From: Vibrio tritonius
Lineage (GTDB): Bacteria; Pseudomonadota; Gammaproteobacteria; Enterobacterales; Vibrionaceae
Length of the DNA: 64,000 nucleotides
Assembly: GCF_001547935.1 (NCBI RefSeq)
Contig: NZ_AP014636.1
Span: 1,612,001 to 1,676,000 of the forward strand
Direction of reading: 5' to 3'
Made by a program: the position numbers and the translations under genes. Numbering within the stretch: the first letter of the stretch is position 1; every line of letters starts with the position of its first letter. The notes below the pieces were generated by a model. That model was given only the letters and a program-made list of their open reading frames with translations, made no database searches and was not told where the DNA came from. Shown in pieces: positions 18,089 to 27,335 of this stretch.

Positions 18089-19078
18089 CTATTTTATGGC
18101 AGCCACATATTTGCCGCAGGTATGTCCTAAGCGAATCTCAGTAAGCGCATCGGGTATGTCAGCCAACTCGATCACGGTAAGTTTAGGGGCTTGAATTTTT
18201 TGCTGTTCCATCAACAAATTCATCGTCATTCCCGCATTAACAATTGAACGGAAACCACGGTCACCGTAGACATGCCCTGAGCCTAAACTCAGTTGATGAA
18301 GCGTCAGACCACGTTCAAATGCTCGTTCATGTTGAGCAGAGTCGATGGTATTGACCAACTCCACTAACTGCCCATCAAAGCCCAAACTTGCTGAAAGCAC
18401 TCTTTGCCCCTTTTGACCAAAGCAATCCAGAGCGCAATCAACACCATCCAACCCCACCACCATTGCCAGTTTCTCAAGCAGCTTTTCATCGCGATAATCG
18501 AAGCAGTGAGTCGCCCCCAGCGATCGCACATAGTCAAAGTTTCGCTCAGAACAAATGGCTATCACTTGCGGTACGTTGAAGTAACGACAAAGCTGAACAG
18601 CGTAACTCCCCACCCCGCCACTCGCACCGTAAATCGCGACACTCTGTTTATGACTCGCCATATGCAGTTTATCGTTAATGGCTCGATAAGCCGTCCACCC
18701 CGCACAAGGTGAAGCTGCAGCTTCGCAGGCATTCACCTCAGGGTGCGGCGTGAGTGTACGTGAATCTTGTACTGCCAGCTGAGCAAATCCACCTTGGCGA
18801 CGGCGCATGTTGCCATGATAAAGGACGCGATCCCCTAGCTGCCATTGGTGAACCTCTTTACCTTTAGCAATAATGGTTCCCGATACATCCAAACCACCCA
18901 CAAACTCACGAGCCCCGTCAGACACTATTCCAAACCAGTAATTGACTTTGGCATCGACTGGGTTAAGACCAACCGCATCGACTTCAATCAATACATCGTA
19001 AGGCGATTCAAGCTGCGGTGTCGCCATATCACAGGCGCAAAAAATATCATTATCTGGTTGATAAATAATGGCTTTCAT
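18089..19078 (-). CDS. Zinc-type alcohol dehydrogenase-like MDR reductase
   Basis: About 330 residues, medium-chain dehydrogenase/reductase. The N-terminal GroES-like domain has AVGLNPVDAKV and GLDVSGTIIAKG, and the Rossmann domain has YGASGGVGSYAVQL (about 150-163). The zinc ligands of true alcohol dehydrogenases are missing, which places it with the quinone-oxidoreductase-like NADPH-dependent group. The ATG at 19078 is preferred over a TTG two codons upstream. The VOC gene begins transcription 15 bases upstream of it in the same direction, so they form a two-gene unit, divergent from a LysR gene. Substrate unknown; quinones or enones are likely by family. Confidence 0.8.
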   Translation of the reverse strand: MKAIIYQPDNDIFCACDMATPQLESPYDVLIEVDAVGLNPVDAKVNYWFGIVSDGAREFVGGLDVSGTIIAKGKEVHQWQLGDRVLYHGNMRRRQGGFAQLAVQDSRTLTPHPEVNACEAAASPCAGWTAYRAINDKLHMASHKQSVAIYGASGGVGSYAVQLCRYFNVPQVIAICSERNFDYVRSLGATHCFDYRDEKLLEKLAMVVGLDGVDCALDCFGQKGQRVLSASLGFDGQLVELVNTIDSAQHERAFERGLTLHQLSLGSGHVYGDRGFRSIVNAGMTMNLLMEQQKIQAPKLTVIELADIPDALTEIRLGHTCGKYVAAIK

Positions 19079-19092
19079 AGACAAGTCTCGAT

Positions 19093-19602
19093 TTAGTTGT
19101 AAGCGCCGCTAGAGTAAGTTAATTCATAACTGTGGCTGTAGATTTCTAGGATATTGCCAAATGGGTCTTCCATATAAATCATGCGGTAAGGTTTCTCACC
19201 CGGGTAGTAAAAACGTGGTGCTTGCATGCGTTTCTTACCGCCAGCTGCAACGATTTTTTCTGCTAACTCTTCTACATTCGGATCTTGCACACAGAAGTGG
19301 AACACACCGGTACGCCAGTATTCGAAGTTGTTTTCTGGATTTTGTGCATTTTCAAATTGGAAGATTTCCACACCAATGCGATCACCGGTAGAAAGGTGAG
19401 CAATACGAAAACTCCCCCAGCCCTGACCAAAAACATCAGTACACATTTCACCAATCGGGCTTTCATCTTCAACGATGGTAGTTGGCTCCATAATGAGATA
19501 CCAACCGAGCACTTCGGTATAAAACTTAACGGCCTTATCTAGATCGGGAACAGAAAGTCCGATATGAGAAAAGGTTCTTGGGTATTGCGTTGGGTTAGAC
19601 AT
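19093..19602 (-). CDS. VOC-family (glyoxalase/dioxygenase fold) protein
   Basis: 169 residues from the ATG at 19602, which has GAGGAG 8 bases upstream; a GTG five codons earlier is rejected because it overlaps that site. One VOC domain: FSHIGLSVPDLDKAVKFYTEVLG (first metal His and the family's opening strand-helix), GVFHFCVQDPNVEELAEKIVAAGG (second metal His region), and YMEDPFGNILEIYSHSYE with the closing Glu. Metal-dependent lyase or dioxygenase-type chemistry is expected; the exact reaction is not known. It is first of two genes with the MDR reductase and divergent from a LysR regulator. Confidence 0.8.
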   Translation of the reverse strand: MSNPTQYPRTFSHIGLSVPDLDKAVKFYTEVLGWYLIMEPTTIVEDESPIGEMCTDVFGQGWGSFRIAHLSTGDRIGVEIFQFENAQNPENNFEYWRTGVFHFCVQDPNVEELAEKIVAAGGKKRMQAPRFYYPGEKPYRMIYMEDPFGNILEIYSHSYELTYSSGAYN

Positions 19603-19692
19603 CAAAGATCTCCTCACTGCTTTTTCTTGGTGTTATTGACCATGGTGTTTCTGATCATGACGTCATTCTACGAACCCATTTTTCAAATAAAA

Positions 19693-19721
19693 AATTATTA
19701 ATTTTTCTATTTTTAATAATT
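19693..19721. promoter_or_regulatory. AATTATTAA-N11-TTAATAATT inverted repeat, candidate LysR operator
   Basis: Perfect 9-bp arms (19693-19701, 19713-19721) with an 11-base spacer, in the divergent gap between the VOC/MDR unit and a LysR gene. LysR-type boxes have the form T-N11-A in a dyad, which this fits. It lies about 90 bp upstream of the VOC start, where an activator would bind. The rest of the 19603-19927 gap is AT-rich without other signals. Confidence 0.35.
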
Positions 19722-19927
19722 ATACATTATGAATAAATTCCTCAATAATGCTTAGATAGAGCGAATTAAGCTATCACTCAAACACTTAACAACTCACCAA
19801 TGTGAATCGATGTCGTAGTTTGACGAATGTGCAATCGCTGCTTAATGTAAATAACACCGAGGGGGTGTATCTAACGAAGATAGCCCTGATTTAACTCGAT
19901 ATGACGGACGAAGGAGCCAGTTAGAAG

Positions 19928-20836
19928 GTGAACAACGACATACGCAATTTAGATCTGAATTTATTAAAAGCGTTCGATGCCTTGATGGATGAAGGAACCG
20001 TCACCCATGCTGCGCAACGTCTCTCGCTAACTCAGCCAGCGGTTAGCGCGATGTTGACCCGCCTACGCGACTATTTTAATGATCCTCTTTTTGTACGTGC
20101 TCAACGTGGCATGATCCCGACCGAACGTGCACTAGCGCTTGCTCCCCCGATCAAACAAGTCCTGACCGACATCAACCTGCTTTTACAACCCGTCCATTTT
20201 GACCCTCTCACCGCAGACATGACGTACACCATCGCGGCGACCGACTATGCATTAAAAGCGGTGATCGTACCTTTGATGTCCGAGTTAAAGAAACAAGCTC
20301 CAGGGATTCGCGTCGCCGTGATTGCGATTAATCCCGAAACCATGGTGAAACAGATGGAGCAAGGGGATGTCGATTTGGCCTTAATGACCCCAGAAACTAC
20401 GCCAGTCGATCTGCATAGTCGCTCTTTGTATCAAGAACGCTATGTGTGCATGATGCGCGCCGAACATCCAGCAGCGCAAACAGGACAAATCACGCTAGAA
20501 CAATTTTGTGCCCTTGAACATATCTTGGTCTCCAACCATGGGGGCTTTTGGGGGCCAACTGACGATGCACTAGAAGAAATTGGAGTGAAACGTCGCATCG
20601 GGCTGTCCGTGAATAGCTTTTTGGTACTGCCAGAGATTCTGCGGATCACCGACATGATAGCCGTGGTGCCACGCCGACTGGCTTGTCGCCATGATCACGT
20701 GGTGATCATGGACACTCCATTGGAAGTTCAAGGGTTTACCAAGAGCATGGCTTGGCATGAGCGTTCACATCGCAATCCCGCCCATCAATGGATTCGCGCA
20801 CTCTGTTTGGAAGCGAGCCAAATTCATCATCTCTGA
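19928..20836 (+). CDS. LysR-family transcriptional regulator (NodD/LeuO-like group)
   Basis: 302 residues starting at GTG. The N-terminus NLDLNLLKAFDALMDEGTVTHAAQRLSLTQPAVSAM is the HTH typical of the NodD/NahR-like branch, and DPLFVRAQRGMIPTERA closes the winged helix. The effector-binding domain covers about 95-300. It lies between the divergent VOC/MDR unit and the codirectional old-yellow-enzyme gene (gap 138 bp), so it probably controls one or both; an electrophile or quinone inducer is an inference from these neighbours. Confidence 0.85.
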   Translation: MNNDIRNLDLNLLKAFDALMDEGTVTHAAQRLSLTQPAVSAMLTRLRDYFNDPLFVRAQRGMIPTERALALAPPIKQVLTDINLLLQPVHFDPLTADMTYTIAATDYALKAVIVPLMSELKKQAPGIRVAVIAINPETMVKQMEQGDVDLALMTPETTPVDLHSRSLYQERYVCMMRAEHPAAQTGQITLEQFCALEHILVSNHGGFWGPTDDALEEIGVKRRIGLSVNSFLVLPEILRITDMIAVVPRRLACRHDHVVIMDTPLEVQGFTKSMAWHERSHRNPAHQWIRALCLEASQIHHL

Positions 20837-20974
20837 TATAAATTTTATTTATTTGGCAAATAAACAGATCGCCATTTTCCTTCCAATCTCATCGCACTAG
20901 CATGGTTCTGTTATACCCGTTCAGTTAACCGTTCGGGTATTTCCTCAATCTGTCATTTACCAGAGGAACCTAAT

Positions 20975-22081
20975 ATGACCGTGCTTTTTGATGATTATGT
21001 TTTAAGCGGAAAACCACTCAAAAATAGAGCGGTTGTCGCGCCGATGACCCGTGCTCGTGCGCCTGGTAATGTGCCAAATGAGGCCACTGTGCGTTACTAC
21101 GCTCAGCGTACCGATGCCGGACTGATTGTGACGGAAGGAACGCCAATTAGTCAGCAAGGCTCTGGCTTTGTCGATTGTCCGGGGATCTGGAATCAGCCGC
21201 AGATAGAAGCTTGGCGCAAAGTGACGCAGCAGGTTCACGACTTAGGCAGTGTTATTTTTACGCAGATTTGGCATGTGGGTCGAATCAGTCATGTGTCGCT
21301 GCAACCCAATGGTCAAGCGCCGGTGAGTTCAACGGCAACACAAGCCATTCATAGTAAAGCGTTTGGGTATGATAAGCAGGGACAACCCGGTTTTGTTACC
21401 GCCAGTAAACCACATCAACTCACTACCGAAGAAGTGCAAGCCATCGTGAATGAATTTGCTCAAGCCGCCGAGAACGCCATGGCAGCCGGTTTTGATGGCG
21501 TAGAAATTCACGGCGCGAATGGCTACTTAGTCGAACAATTTATCAATGGTGCTGTCAACGATCGCCAAGACCAATACGGTAGCGAAAGCATCGACAATCG
21601 CGTGCGTTTTGCGTTGGAAGTGGTTGATGCCTGCATCGCTCGTATCGGTGCAGACAAAGTTGGTATTCGTCTTTCTCCTTTTGGACGCCTGCATGAATTA
21701 GGTGATTTTCCACAAGAAGCCGAAACCTTCCTTCACCTTGCCGCTGAATTAGATAAACGCCAGATAGCTTATGTCCACATCATGGACCAAGCCAGTCGCG
21801 GCGCACCAGCCATGCCCGAGGGATTTTTAGCGCGTTTTCGTCGCGCCTTCACAGGCCCTTTAATTCTCGCTGGCGGGCTTGATTTAGCCAAAGCCAACCA
21901 GCTTCTGGACTCTGGTGTGATTGACTTAGCGGCCTTTGGTGCAAGCTACATTGCCAATCCCGATTTGGTGGAGCGTTATCGTCATGGTTGGCCGATTGCT
22001 ATCCCTAATCAAGACCTCTATTACGGTGGTGATGAACACGGTTATACCGACTACCCCACCTACAGCGGCCCCCAAAGCTAA
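20975..22081 (+). CDS. Old yellow enzyme-family alkene reductase
   Basis: 368 residues, FMN-dependent TIM barrel of the NemA/OYE family. Recognisable parts: the opening LKNRAVVAPMTRARA, the Trp-His phosphate/flavin region QIWHVGRISH, and GFDGVEIHGANGYLVEQFI with the substrate-binding His/Asn pair HGAN (about 178-181). Near the end, DLAAFGASYIANPDLVER is the flavin phosphate loop. Expected reaction: NADPH-dependent reduction of activated C=C bonds (enones, maleimides, nitro compounds). It ends in its own terminator. The surrounding MDR reductase, VOC and DJ-1 genes suggest a role in handling reactive electrophiles. Confidence 0.88.
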   Translation: MTVLFDDYVLSGKPLKNRAVVAPMTRARAPGNVPNEATVRYYAQRTDAGLIVTEGTPISQQGSGFVDCPGIWNQPQIEAWRKVTQQVHDLGSVIFTQIWHVGRISHVSLQPNGQAPVSSTATQAIHSKAFGYDKQGQPGFVTASKPHQLTTEEVQAIVNEFAQAAENAMAAGFDGVEIHGANGYLVEQFINGAVNDRQDQYGSESIDNRVRFALEVVDACIARIGADKVGIRLSPFGRLHELGDFPQEAETFLHLAAELDKRQIAYVHIMDQASRGAPAMPEGFLARFRRAFTGPLILAGGLDLAKANQLLDSGVIDLAAFGASYIANPDLVERYRHGWPIAIPNQDLYYGGDEHGYTDYPTYSGPQS

Positions 22082-22092
22082 GCCTATTGTTT

Positions 22093-22121
22093 ACGAGCCA
22101 CACCGGTTGTGGCTCGTTTTT
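22093..22121 (+). terminator. Intrinsic terminator after the alkene reductase gene
   Basis: ACGAGCCACA (22093-22102), 5-nt loop, TGTGGCTCGT (22108-22117), then TTTT. A strong rho-independent form. Confidence 0.8.
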
Positions 22122-22181
22122 AAACAGTTGCAAAATTCATTTTATTTTTTACATAACAGCCTGATTTAAGAGGTTCTATTT

Positions 22182-22871
22182 ATGCCAGCGGCAAATCTAA
22201 TCAAACCTGTACTCTTTGTCCTCACCAGTCATAAAGACTTGGGTCAAGGTCATGATGATTCGGGATTTTATCTTCCTGAATTGACTCATCCACTACACGT
22301 TCTTGAACAAGCCAACATCCCCACCGCATTGGCCTCGATTCAGGGCGGTTTACCTCCCGTTTATGGGGTTGACCTTTCTGATCCAATTAACGAGCACTAT
22401 TGGAACGATGAGACGTTTCAAGATCAATTGCGCAATTCTATCGCACTGGATCAAGCCAAAGCGGAGGAATACAGCGCCATCTTGTTTGTCGGTGGACACG
22501 GCACAGTATGGGATTTTCCACAAAATCCAGCAGTATTAACCCTAACTCGCACACTGTTCGAGGCCGATAAAATCGTGGCTGCGGTATGTCATGGCCCTAG
22601 TGCCTTAGTCAACGTCAAACTCAGCAGTGGGGATTACTTAGTCGCCGGCAAAAAAGTGGCAGCGTTTACGGATTCTGAAGAACAAGCGGTCGGTATGACT
22701 GAGCTTGTACCGTTTCTTCTGGAAACCACTCTAAAACAGCGTGGTGCATTGCATCAATCCGCGCCTGATTGGACCAATAACGTGGTTGTCGATGGCAAGT
22801 TAATTACCGGACAAAACCCACAGTCAGCGCTAAGTGTCGGTGAAGCACTGCGCGATGCCTTATTAGCTTAA
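22182..22871 (+). CDS. DJ-1/PfpI (class I glutamine amidotransferase-like) protein
   Basis: 229 residues, Hsp31/DJ-1-like fold. The nucleophile elbow is AVCHGPSALVN (Cys at about 144); FVGGHGTVWDF supplies the preceding loop and a conserved Glu (about residue 27) lies in the N-terminal part. The C-terminal VDGKLITGQNPQSALSVGEAL is the family's closing signature. It is cytosolic and related to glyoxalase III/deglycase-type proteins (Hsp31, YajL); exact activity uncertain. The next gene, 19 bases on, is an exported paralogue, and the two are probably cotranscribed. Confidence 0.82.
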   Translation: MPAANLIKPVLFVLTSHKDLGQGHDDSGFYLPELTHPLHVLEQANIPTALASIQGGLPPVYGVDLSDPINEHYWNDETFQDQLRNSIALDQAKAEEYSAILFVGGHGTVWDFPQNPAVLTLTRTLFEADKIVAAVCHGPSALVNVKLSSGDYLVAGKKVAAFTDSEEQAVGMTELVPFLLETTLKQRGALHQSAPDWTNNVVVDGKLITGQNPQSALSVGEALRDALLA

Positions 22872-22890
22872 CTTTATGGAGATATGTCAC

Positions 22891-23730
22891 ATGAAAGGGT
22901 TCAAACTTAGCTTACTCGCTTCTCTATTAATGGCGACAAGTACTTGGGCTAACGCAGCTAATGTGTTGGTCGTGTTGTCTGATAGTGACCATTTAGACCT
23001 AAAAAATGGTGTCACCTATTCAACGGGATTTTATCTTAATGAACTAATGCAACCAGTTAAGGCACTGCTTGATGCGGGTGATACCTTAACTTTCGCCACA
23101 CCACTTGGCAAAGCCCCGACCTTAGACCAACACTCAGTTAACGTGAAAGATTTTGGTGGTGATCAGCAAGCATTCGACGCACATGTAAAATTGCTTAAAG
23201 ACCTCAAACTCACCGATCCGGCACACTCTCCCGTCATCAGTCTTTCCCGTGTTGAGCAAATTGGCTACAACCATTTTGACGCGATTTTTGTCCCTGGTGG
23301 TCATGCGCCAATGCAAGATCTCTCCGTTAGCCCAGCAATGGGTAAACTGCTTCAAGCTTTCCATGCGGCCGGGAAACCAACCGCCTTAGTTTGTCATGGT
23401 CCAATCGCCTTAGTGTCCGCTTTGCCTGATGCCCAACAATACACGCAAAAATTGGAACAAAACCCCAAAGCAACCGATGCTCAGTGGATCTATGCTGGCT
23501 ACAAAATGACATCGTTTACCAATAATGAGGAAGAAGCAGCCAAAGGTATGTTCAATGGCAGTCAGTTGAAATTTACCCCACAAACCGCATTGACCAACGC
23601 TGGAGCCAAATTCTCCATGGGCAATCAGTTTAAGAGCCATATTGTTCAAGATCGTGAGCTGATCACCGGGCAAAACCCTCAATCGGCATTAGCTGTCGTT
23701 CAAGCGTTAGAAAAACAGTTAACCCACTAG
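22891..23730 (+). CDS. Exported DJ-1/PfpI-family protein
   Basis: 279 residues from ATG 22891, which has GGAG 9 bases upstream; the ATG at 22876 would put that site inside the gene and hide the signal peptide. A signal peptide is clear: a Lys-containing start, LSLLASLLMATSTWANA, cleavage at ANA-A (about residue 23). The fold matches the preceding gene, with LVCHGPIALVSAL at the nucleophile elbow (Cys) and LITGQNPQSALAVVQAL at the end. A periplasmic form of this family is less usual; it may act on reactive carbonyls or damaged proteins outside the cytosol (inference). Neighbouring gene order supports cotranscription with 22182-22871 and the YdcZ-like gene. Confidence 0.82.
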   Translation: MKGFKLSLLASLLMATSTWANAANVLVVLSDSDHLDLKNGVTYSTGFYLNELMQPVKALLDAGDTLTFATPLGKAPTLDQHSVNVKDFGGDQQAFDAHVKLLKDLKLTDPAHSPVISLSRVEQIGYNHFDAIFVPGGHAPMQDLSVSPAMGKLLQAFHAAGKPTALVCHGPIALVSALPDAQQYTQKLEQNPKATDAQWIYAGYKMTSFTNNEEEAAKGMFNGSQLKFTPQTALTNAGAKFSMGNQFKSHIVQDRELITGQNPQSALAVVQALEKQLTH

Positions 23731-23751
23731 CCTAATACGGTAAAGCTTTCG

Positions 23752-24219
23752 ATGAATCTGTTCTATTTTGTCATCGCTTTAGCGGGCGGTGCTGGCCTAT
23801 CCATACAAGCGGCGGTGAATAGTCGTTTAAGTGTAACGGTCGGCTCACAACCTTTGATCGCCGCCTGTATCTCATTTGGGATTGGAGCCTTGTGTCTTGG
23901 CGTTGCTTCACTTGCCTTTGCCAATTGGCAAGGCACGGCTGTTAATTTAGTACACCAAGCCAGTTGGAAATGGTTAGGAGGCGTGATTGGTGCCGCCTTT
24001 GTCTTCACCTCCATTTTCCTTGCTCCAAAAATCGGCATTACCAACGTGATGTTTCTTTTTATCATTGGCCAATTGGCAACCGGTTTATGCATCGATACAT
24101 GGGGTTGGCTTGAAATGCCGACGCGCCCTGTACACTGGTGGCACTTTACAGGGCTAGCGATTATGTTGAGTGGACTGGTGTTTTTTGTCTACGGTGAACG
24201 CCTGTTTGGCAAGATGTAA
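23752..24219 (+). CDS. YdcZ/DUF606-family small DMT membrane protein
   Basis: 155 residues, five hydrophobic helices. It opens with FALAGGAGLSIQAAVNSRLS-type sequence, the DUF606 hallmark, and the helix with TNVMFLFIIGQLATGLCID is also typical. It is a half-size DMT transporter that works as a dimer, substrate unknown. The gene follows the exported DJ-1 gene by 21 bases and is the last of the unit before a terminator. Confidence 0.82.
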   Translation: MNLFYFVIALAGGAGLSIQAAVNSRLSVTVGSQPLIAACISFGIGALCLGVASLAFANWQGTAVNLVHQASWKWLGGVIGAAFVFTSIFLAPKIGITNVMFLFIIGQLATGLCIDTWGWLEMPTRPVHWWHFTGLAIMLSGLVFFVYGERLFGKM

Positions 24220-24261
24220 CCTCTCTTAGTCGGTGTTTACAGAGTATTGTTAATAAATAAA

Positions 24262-24295
24262 ACGGGCATCCTGATCAAAGGATGCCCGTATATTT
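24262..24295. terminator. 11-bp bidirectional terminator between ydcZ-like gene and rbsR
   Basis: ACGGGCATCCT (24262-24272), 6-nt loop, AGGATGCCCGT (24279-24289), then ATATTTT on the plus side; an A-rich run on the other side gives a U-tract for the rbs operon transcript. Confidence 0.8.
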
Positions 24296-24304
24296 TGGAA
24301 TGAC

Positions 24305-25309
24305 CTAACGCAGCACTTTTACGCTTTTACGCTCAATTAACGTCGGTTCTAACTGAATGATCTGCGGGGCACTTTCTGGATGTTGCAATTTGGCCAGCAG
24401 CGCTTCAACCGCCGCTTTGCCTAATCGATATTTAGGCTGATGAATGGTGGTCAGAGACGGCGTCATAAATTGGGCGATGCGAATGTCATCGTAACCAATA
24501 ATCGAAATTTGCTCCGGCACGCTGATTTGCTGCTCAGCCGCGGCATTGATCGCTCCCATCGCCATCATATCGTTACTGACAAACAGTGCACTGGGGAATG
24601 AACTACCCGCCATGAGCTGATTCATCGCGGCAAAGCCACCTTCGCATTCAAAGTTCGACTCAACCACCCACTCAGGGTGCTGTTGCAAGCCGGCATCACT
24701 GAGCGCTTTTTGGTAACCTTCATAACGACTTTTGGCCTGATGTTGATTGAGCGGGCCTGTAATACAACCAATGCGCTGGTGCCCACAATCAATCAGATGC
24801 TGAGTCGCCATATAACCGCCGCGAAACGAGTTATCCAAAATCTTATCGCTACCGTTCACCATTGGCCCCCAGTCCATCACCACTACAGGGATATCTGGAT
24901 AGCGCTCAAACTCATCAAGATGCTCGCCTTCGAGGGTAGTACACATCAGCATTAGTCCATCAACCCGCTTTTGTAATAGTGTATCAATCGAGGCACGCAT
25001 GCGCTCACTGTCCCCTTCGGTGTTACATAAAATCAGGTTGTAACCTTGGTGATAACAGCTCCGCTCCACCCCTTTCACCACCTCGCCAAAGAAGGGGTTA
25101 GTTGATGTGGTAACGAGCATACCAATGGTTTTGGTGCGATTCATTTTCAAACTGCGCGCCAAAGCAGAAGGCGCGTAGTTGAGTTGCTTTGCAGCGGCGT
25201 TGACCTTCTCGGCAATTTCGTCACTGACAAAGCGGGTTTTATTGATCACATGGCTGACCGTGGAAGTCGATACTCCTGCAAGTTTCGCGATGTCTTTCAT
25301 GGTCGGCAT
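24305..25309 (-). CDS. rbsR: Ribose operon repressor RbsR (LacI family)
   Basis: 334 residues. The N-terminal LacI HTH is MKDIAKLAGVSTSTVSHVIN with the hinge SALARSLKMNRTKTIGML, and the periplasmic-binding-protein-like ligand domain covers about 60-330. It is last gene of the rbsDACBKR unit, 15 bases after rbsK, as in enteric and Vibrio ribose operons. It would bind the palindromic operator before rbsD and release it on ribose (or ribose phosphate) binding. Confidence 0.92.
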   Translation of the reverse strand: MPTMKDIAKLAGVSTSTVSHVINKTRFVSDEIAEKVNAAAKQLNYAPSALARSLKMNRTKTIGMLVTTSTNPFFGEVVKGVERSCYHQGYNLILCNTEGDSERMRASIDTLLQKRVDGLMLMCTTLEGEHLDEFERYPDIPVVVMDWGPMVNGSDKILDNSFRGGYMATQHLIDCGHQRIGCITGPLNQHQAKSRYEGYQKALSDAGLQQHPEWVVESNFECEGGFAAMNQLMAGSSFPSALFVSNDMMAMGAINAAAEQQISVPEQISIIGYDDIRIAQFMTPSLTTIHQPKYRLGKAAVEALLAKLQHPESAPQIIQLEPTLIERKSVKVLR

Positions 25310-25324
25310 AAGATTCGTTCCTTA

Positions 25325-26251
25325 CTACTGTTTGAGATGCTGCGCCAAAAACTCATCCACTTCCTGACGATGAGGAATCGAAGTTTGCGCGCCAAAGCGT
25401 GTTACCGAAATCGCGGCGGCAGCATGGGCAAATTTAATCGCTGATTCTAAAGGCATTTTCTCTAGCAGACCAGCCACAAACGCACCATTAAAAGTATCAC
25501 CTGCTGCTGTGGTATCAGTCGCTTTAACGCGAAAACCAGCGATAATGCGACCTTGTCCTTGTTCACTCACCCAAACGCCTTTAGCGCCAAGGGTAATCAT
25601 TACGGTGTGAATACCTTGGTCATGCAGTGCTTGGGCCGCTTTCGCAGCGGATGCTTCATCGATTACCGCAATGCCAGTTAACTCTTCTGCTTCGGTTTCA
25701 TTTGGAGTAATGATGTCGATATTGGCAAGCAATTGTGCGGGTAGAGCTTTCGCTGGCGCAGGGTTTAAAATCACTTGTGTGTGCGCTTGTTTTGCCATGG
25801 CCGCTGCCGCAATCACCCCTTCCATCGGAGTTTCCAGTTGCATCAGCAGATAATCGGCTTGCTCAATCGCTTGGCGACTTTGGTTTACAACCTCAGTGGT
25901 CAAATGATCATTCGCTTCTGCGGAAATACAGATGGTATTTTCACCTTCGTCAGAGACTTGGATCATCGCAATGCCAGTTGGGCAATCTTGCTCAATACGC
26001 ACATGCTCGATGTTCATACCGTCTTGAGCAAAATGGTCGCGAATATCACGGCCAAAGGCATCATCGCCGACACAGGCAATAAAGCCGATATCGGCTTGCA
26101 AACGGGCTGCCGCCACTGCTTGGTTTGCACCTTTACCACCAGGGATAACTTGATAACGATTCCCGTGAAGCGTTTCACCAGGACGAGGGAAACGAGGAAC
26201 CTGAAGTACGTGGTCTGCGTTAACGCTGCCTAACACCACTAACTTATTCAT
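25325..26251 (-). CDS. rbsK: Ribokinase
   Basis: 308 residues, PfkB family. The N-terminal substrate signature is PGGKGANQAVAAARL (about 38-52), and the C-terminal catalytic motif DTTAAGDTFNGAFVAGL (about 246-262) carries the catalytic Asp. It phosphorylates D-ribose to ribose 5-phosphate in the cytosol after import by RbsABC. Confidence 0.93.
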   Translation of the reverse strand: MNKLVVLGSVNADHVLQVPRFPRPGETLHGNRYQVIPGGKGANQAVAAARLQADIGFIACVGDDAFGRDIRDHFAQDGMNIEHVRIEQDCPTGIAMIQVSDEGENTICISAEANDHLTTEVVNQSRQAIEQADYLLMQLETPMEGVIAAAAMAKQAHTQVILNPAPAKALPAQLLANIDIITPNETEAEELTGIAVIDEASAAKAAQALHDQGIHTVMITLGAKGVWVSEQGQGRIIAGFRVKATDTTAAGDTFNGAFVAGLLEKMPLESAIKFAHAAAAISVTRFGAQTSIPHRQEVDEFLAQHLKQ

Positions 26252-26356
26252 AGAAACTTTCCTTTACGTGATAAAAACTGAAAGAAATACGCTCTGCACC
26301 CTAACTGTTCGTCACTAGACACCATCGCATGGAATCAGTAAATCAGAACCTATTTC

Positions 26357-26392
26357 TTTCAGCGCTGCTCCCCATTGAGGAGCAGCCTGAAA
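26357..26392 (-). other. Intercistronic hairpin between rbsB and rbsK
   Basis: Stem GCTGCTCC/GGAGCAGC (26364-26371 with 26379-26386), extended past a one-base bulge by TTTCAG/CTGAAA. No U-run follows on the coding strand. Its place, directly after the binding-protein gene, fits mRNA stabilisation or partial termination that keeps RbsB above the other products. Confidence 0.6.
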
Positions 26393-26400
26393 CAATAAAA

Positions 26401-27279
26401 TTATTTAGTCACTATCTTCAATGGAACGGGGATAGATTTTTCAACGGTTTGACCTTTTAGCATTTTATCTGCTGTTTCCACACCTAATGCACCAATCAAA
26501 TCAGGTTGCTGGGCAATGGTTGCGCCCAATTTGCCACGTTTTACCGCTGCAATACCATCTTTTGTCCCATCAAAACCAACAATCAATACTTTCTTGCCTG
26601 ATGCTTGCACAGCGCGTAAAGCACCCAATGCCATCTCATCGTTTTGTGCAAATACCGCTTGAACATCTGGATGGGCAGCCATTAGGTTTTCCATAACGTT
26701 CAACCCTTTAGTACGGTCGAAATCCGCAGGTTGGCTAGCGAGCAAGTCCATTTGTGAACCTTTAACTGCTTGCATAAAGCCTTGACCACGTTCACGCGCC
26801 GCAGAAGTTCCTGCAATACCTTCAAGTTGAATCACTTTGGCTTTTTGACCTACTTTTTCCATGATGAAACGACCAGCCATTTCACCACCAGCAACGTTGT
26901 CCGATGCAATGTGCGCAACCACTTTGCCATGACTTGCGCCACGGTCGAGTGTGAGCACTGGAATATTTGAACGGTTAGCCAGACGAATGGCGTTTGATAC
27001 TGCATCAGAATCGGTTGGGTTGATCAAAATCGCTTTCACACCGCGTACGGTCAAGTCTTCCACATTAGAAAGCTCTTTACTTGGGTCATTTTGCGAATCA
27101 AGCACAATTAGGTCGTAACCTAATTCTTTCGCTTTTGCTTCTGCGCCTTCTTTCATCGATACGAAGAACGGGTTATTTAGGGTAGATAGAACAATCGCCA
27201 TAGTATCTTGCGCTTGTGCCGCTACTGAAACAGTTGAACTCAAAAGAGCTGCTGAGATAAGCATCGTCAGTTTTTTCAT
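26401..27279 (-). CDS. rbsB: D-ribose periplasmic binding protein
   Basis: 292 residues with a signal peptide ([23 protein letters not shown], cleavage at AQA). The mature part is a type I periplasmic binding protein: [14 protein letters not shown], the Asn-Pro-Thr-Asp hinge region [11 protein letters not shown], and [16 protein letters not shown] near residue 215. It delivers ribose to RbsAC and, in related bacteria, to a chemoreceptor. Confidence 0.93.
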   Translation of the reverse strand: MKKLTMLISAALLSSTVSVAAQAQDTMAIVLSTLNNPFFVSMKEGAEAKAKELGYDLIVLDSQNDPSKELSNVEDLTVRGVKAILINPTDSDAVSNAIRLANRSNIPVLTLDRGASHGKVVAHIASDNVAGGEMAGRFIMEKVGQKAKVIQLEGIAGTSAARERGQGFMQAVKGSQMDLLASQPADFDRTKGLNVMENLMAAHPDVQAVFAQNDEMALGALRAVQASGKKVLIVGFDGTKDGIAAVKRGKLGATIAQQPDLIGALGVETADKMLKGQTVEKSIPVPLKIVTK

Positions 27280-27335
27280 TAGTAGGTTCCTTTGGGAGAG
27301 AGGTGGAGTCTGGTCATGGCCAGACTCATGTGTTG

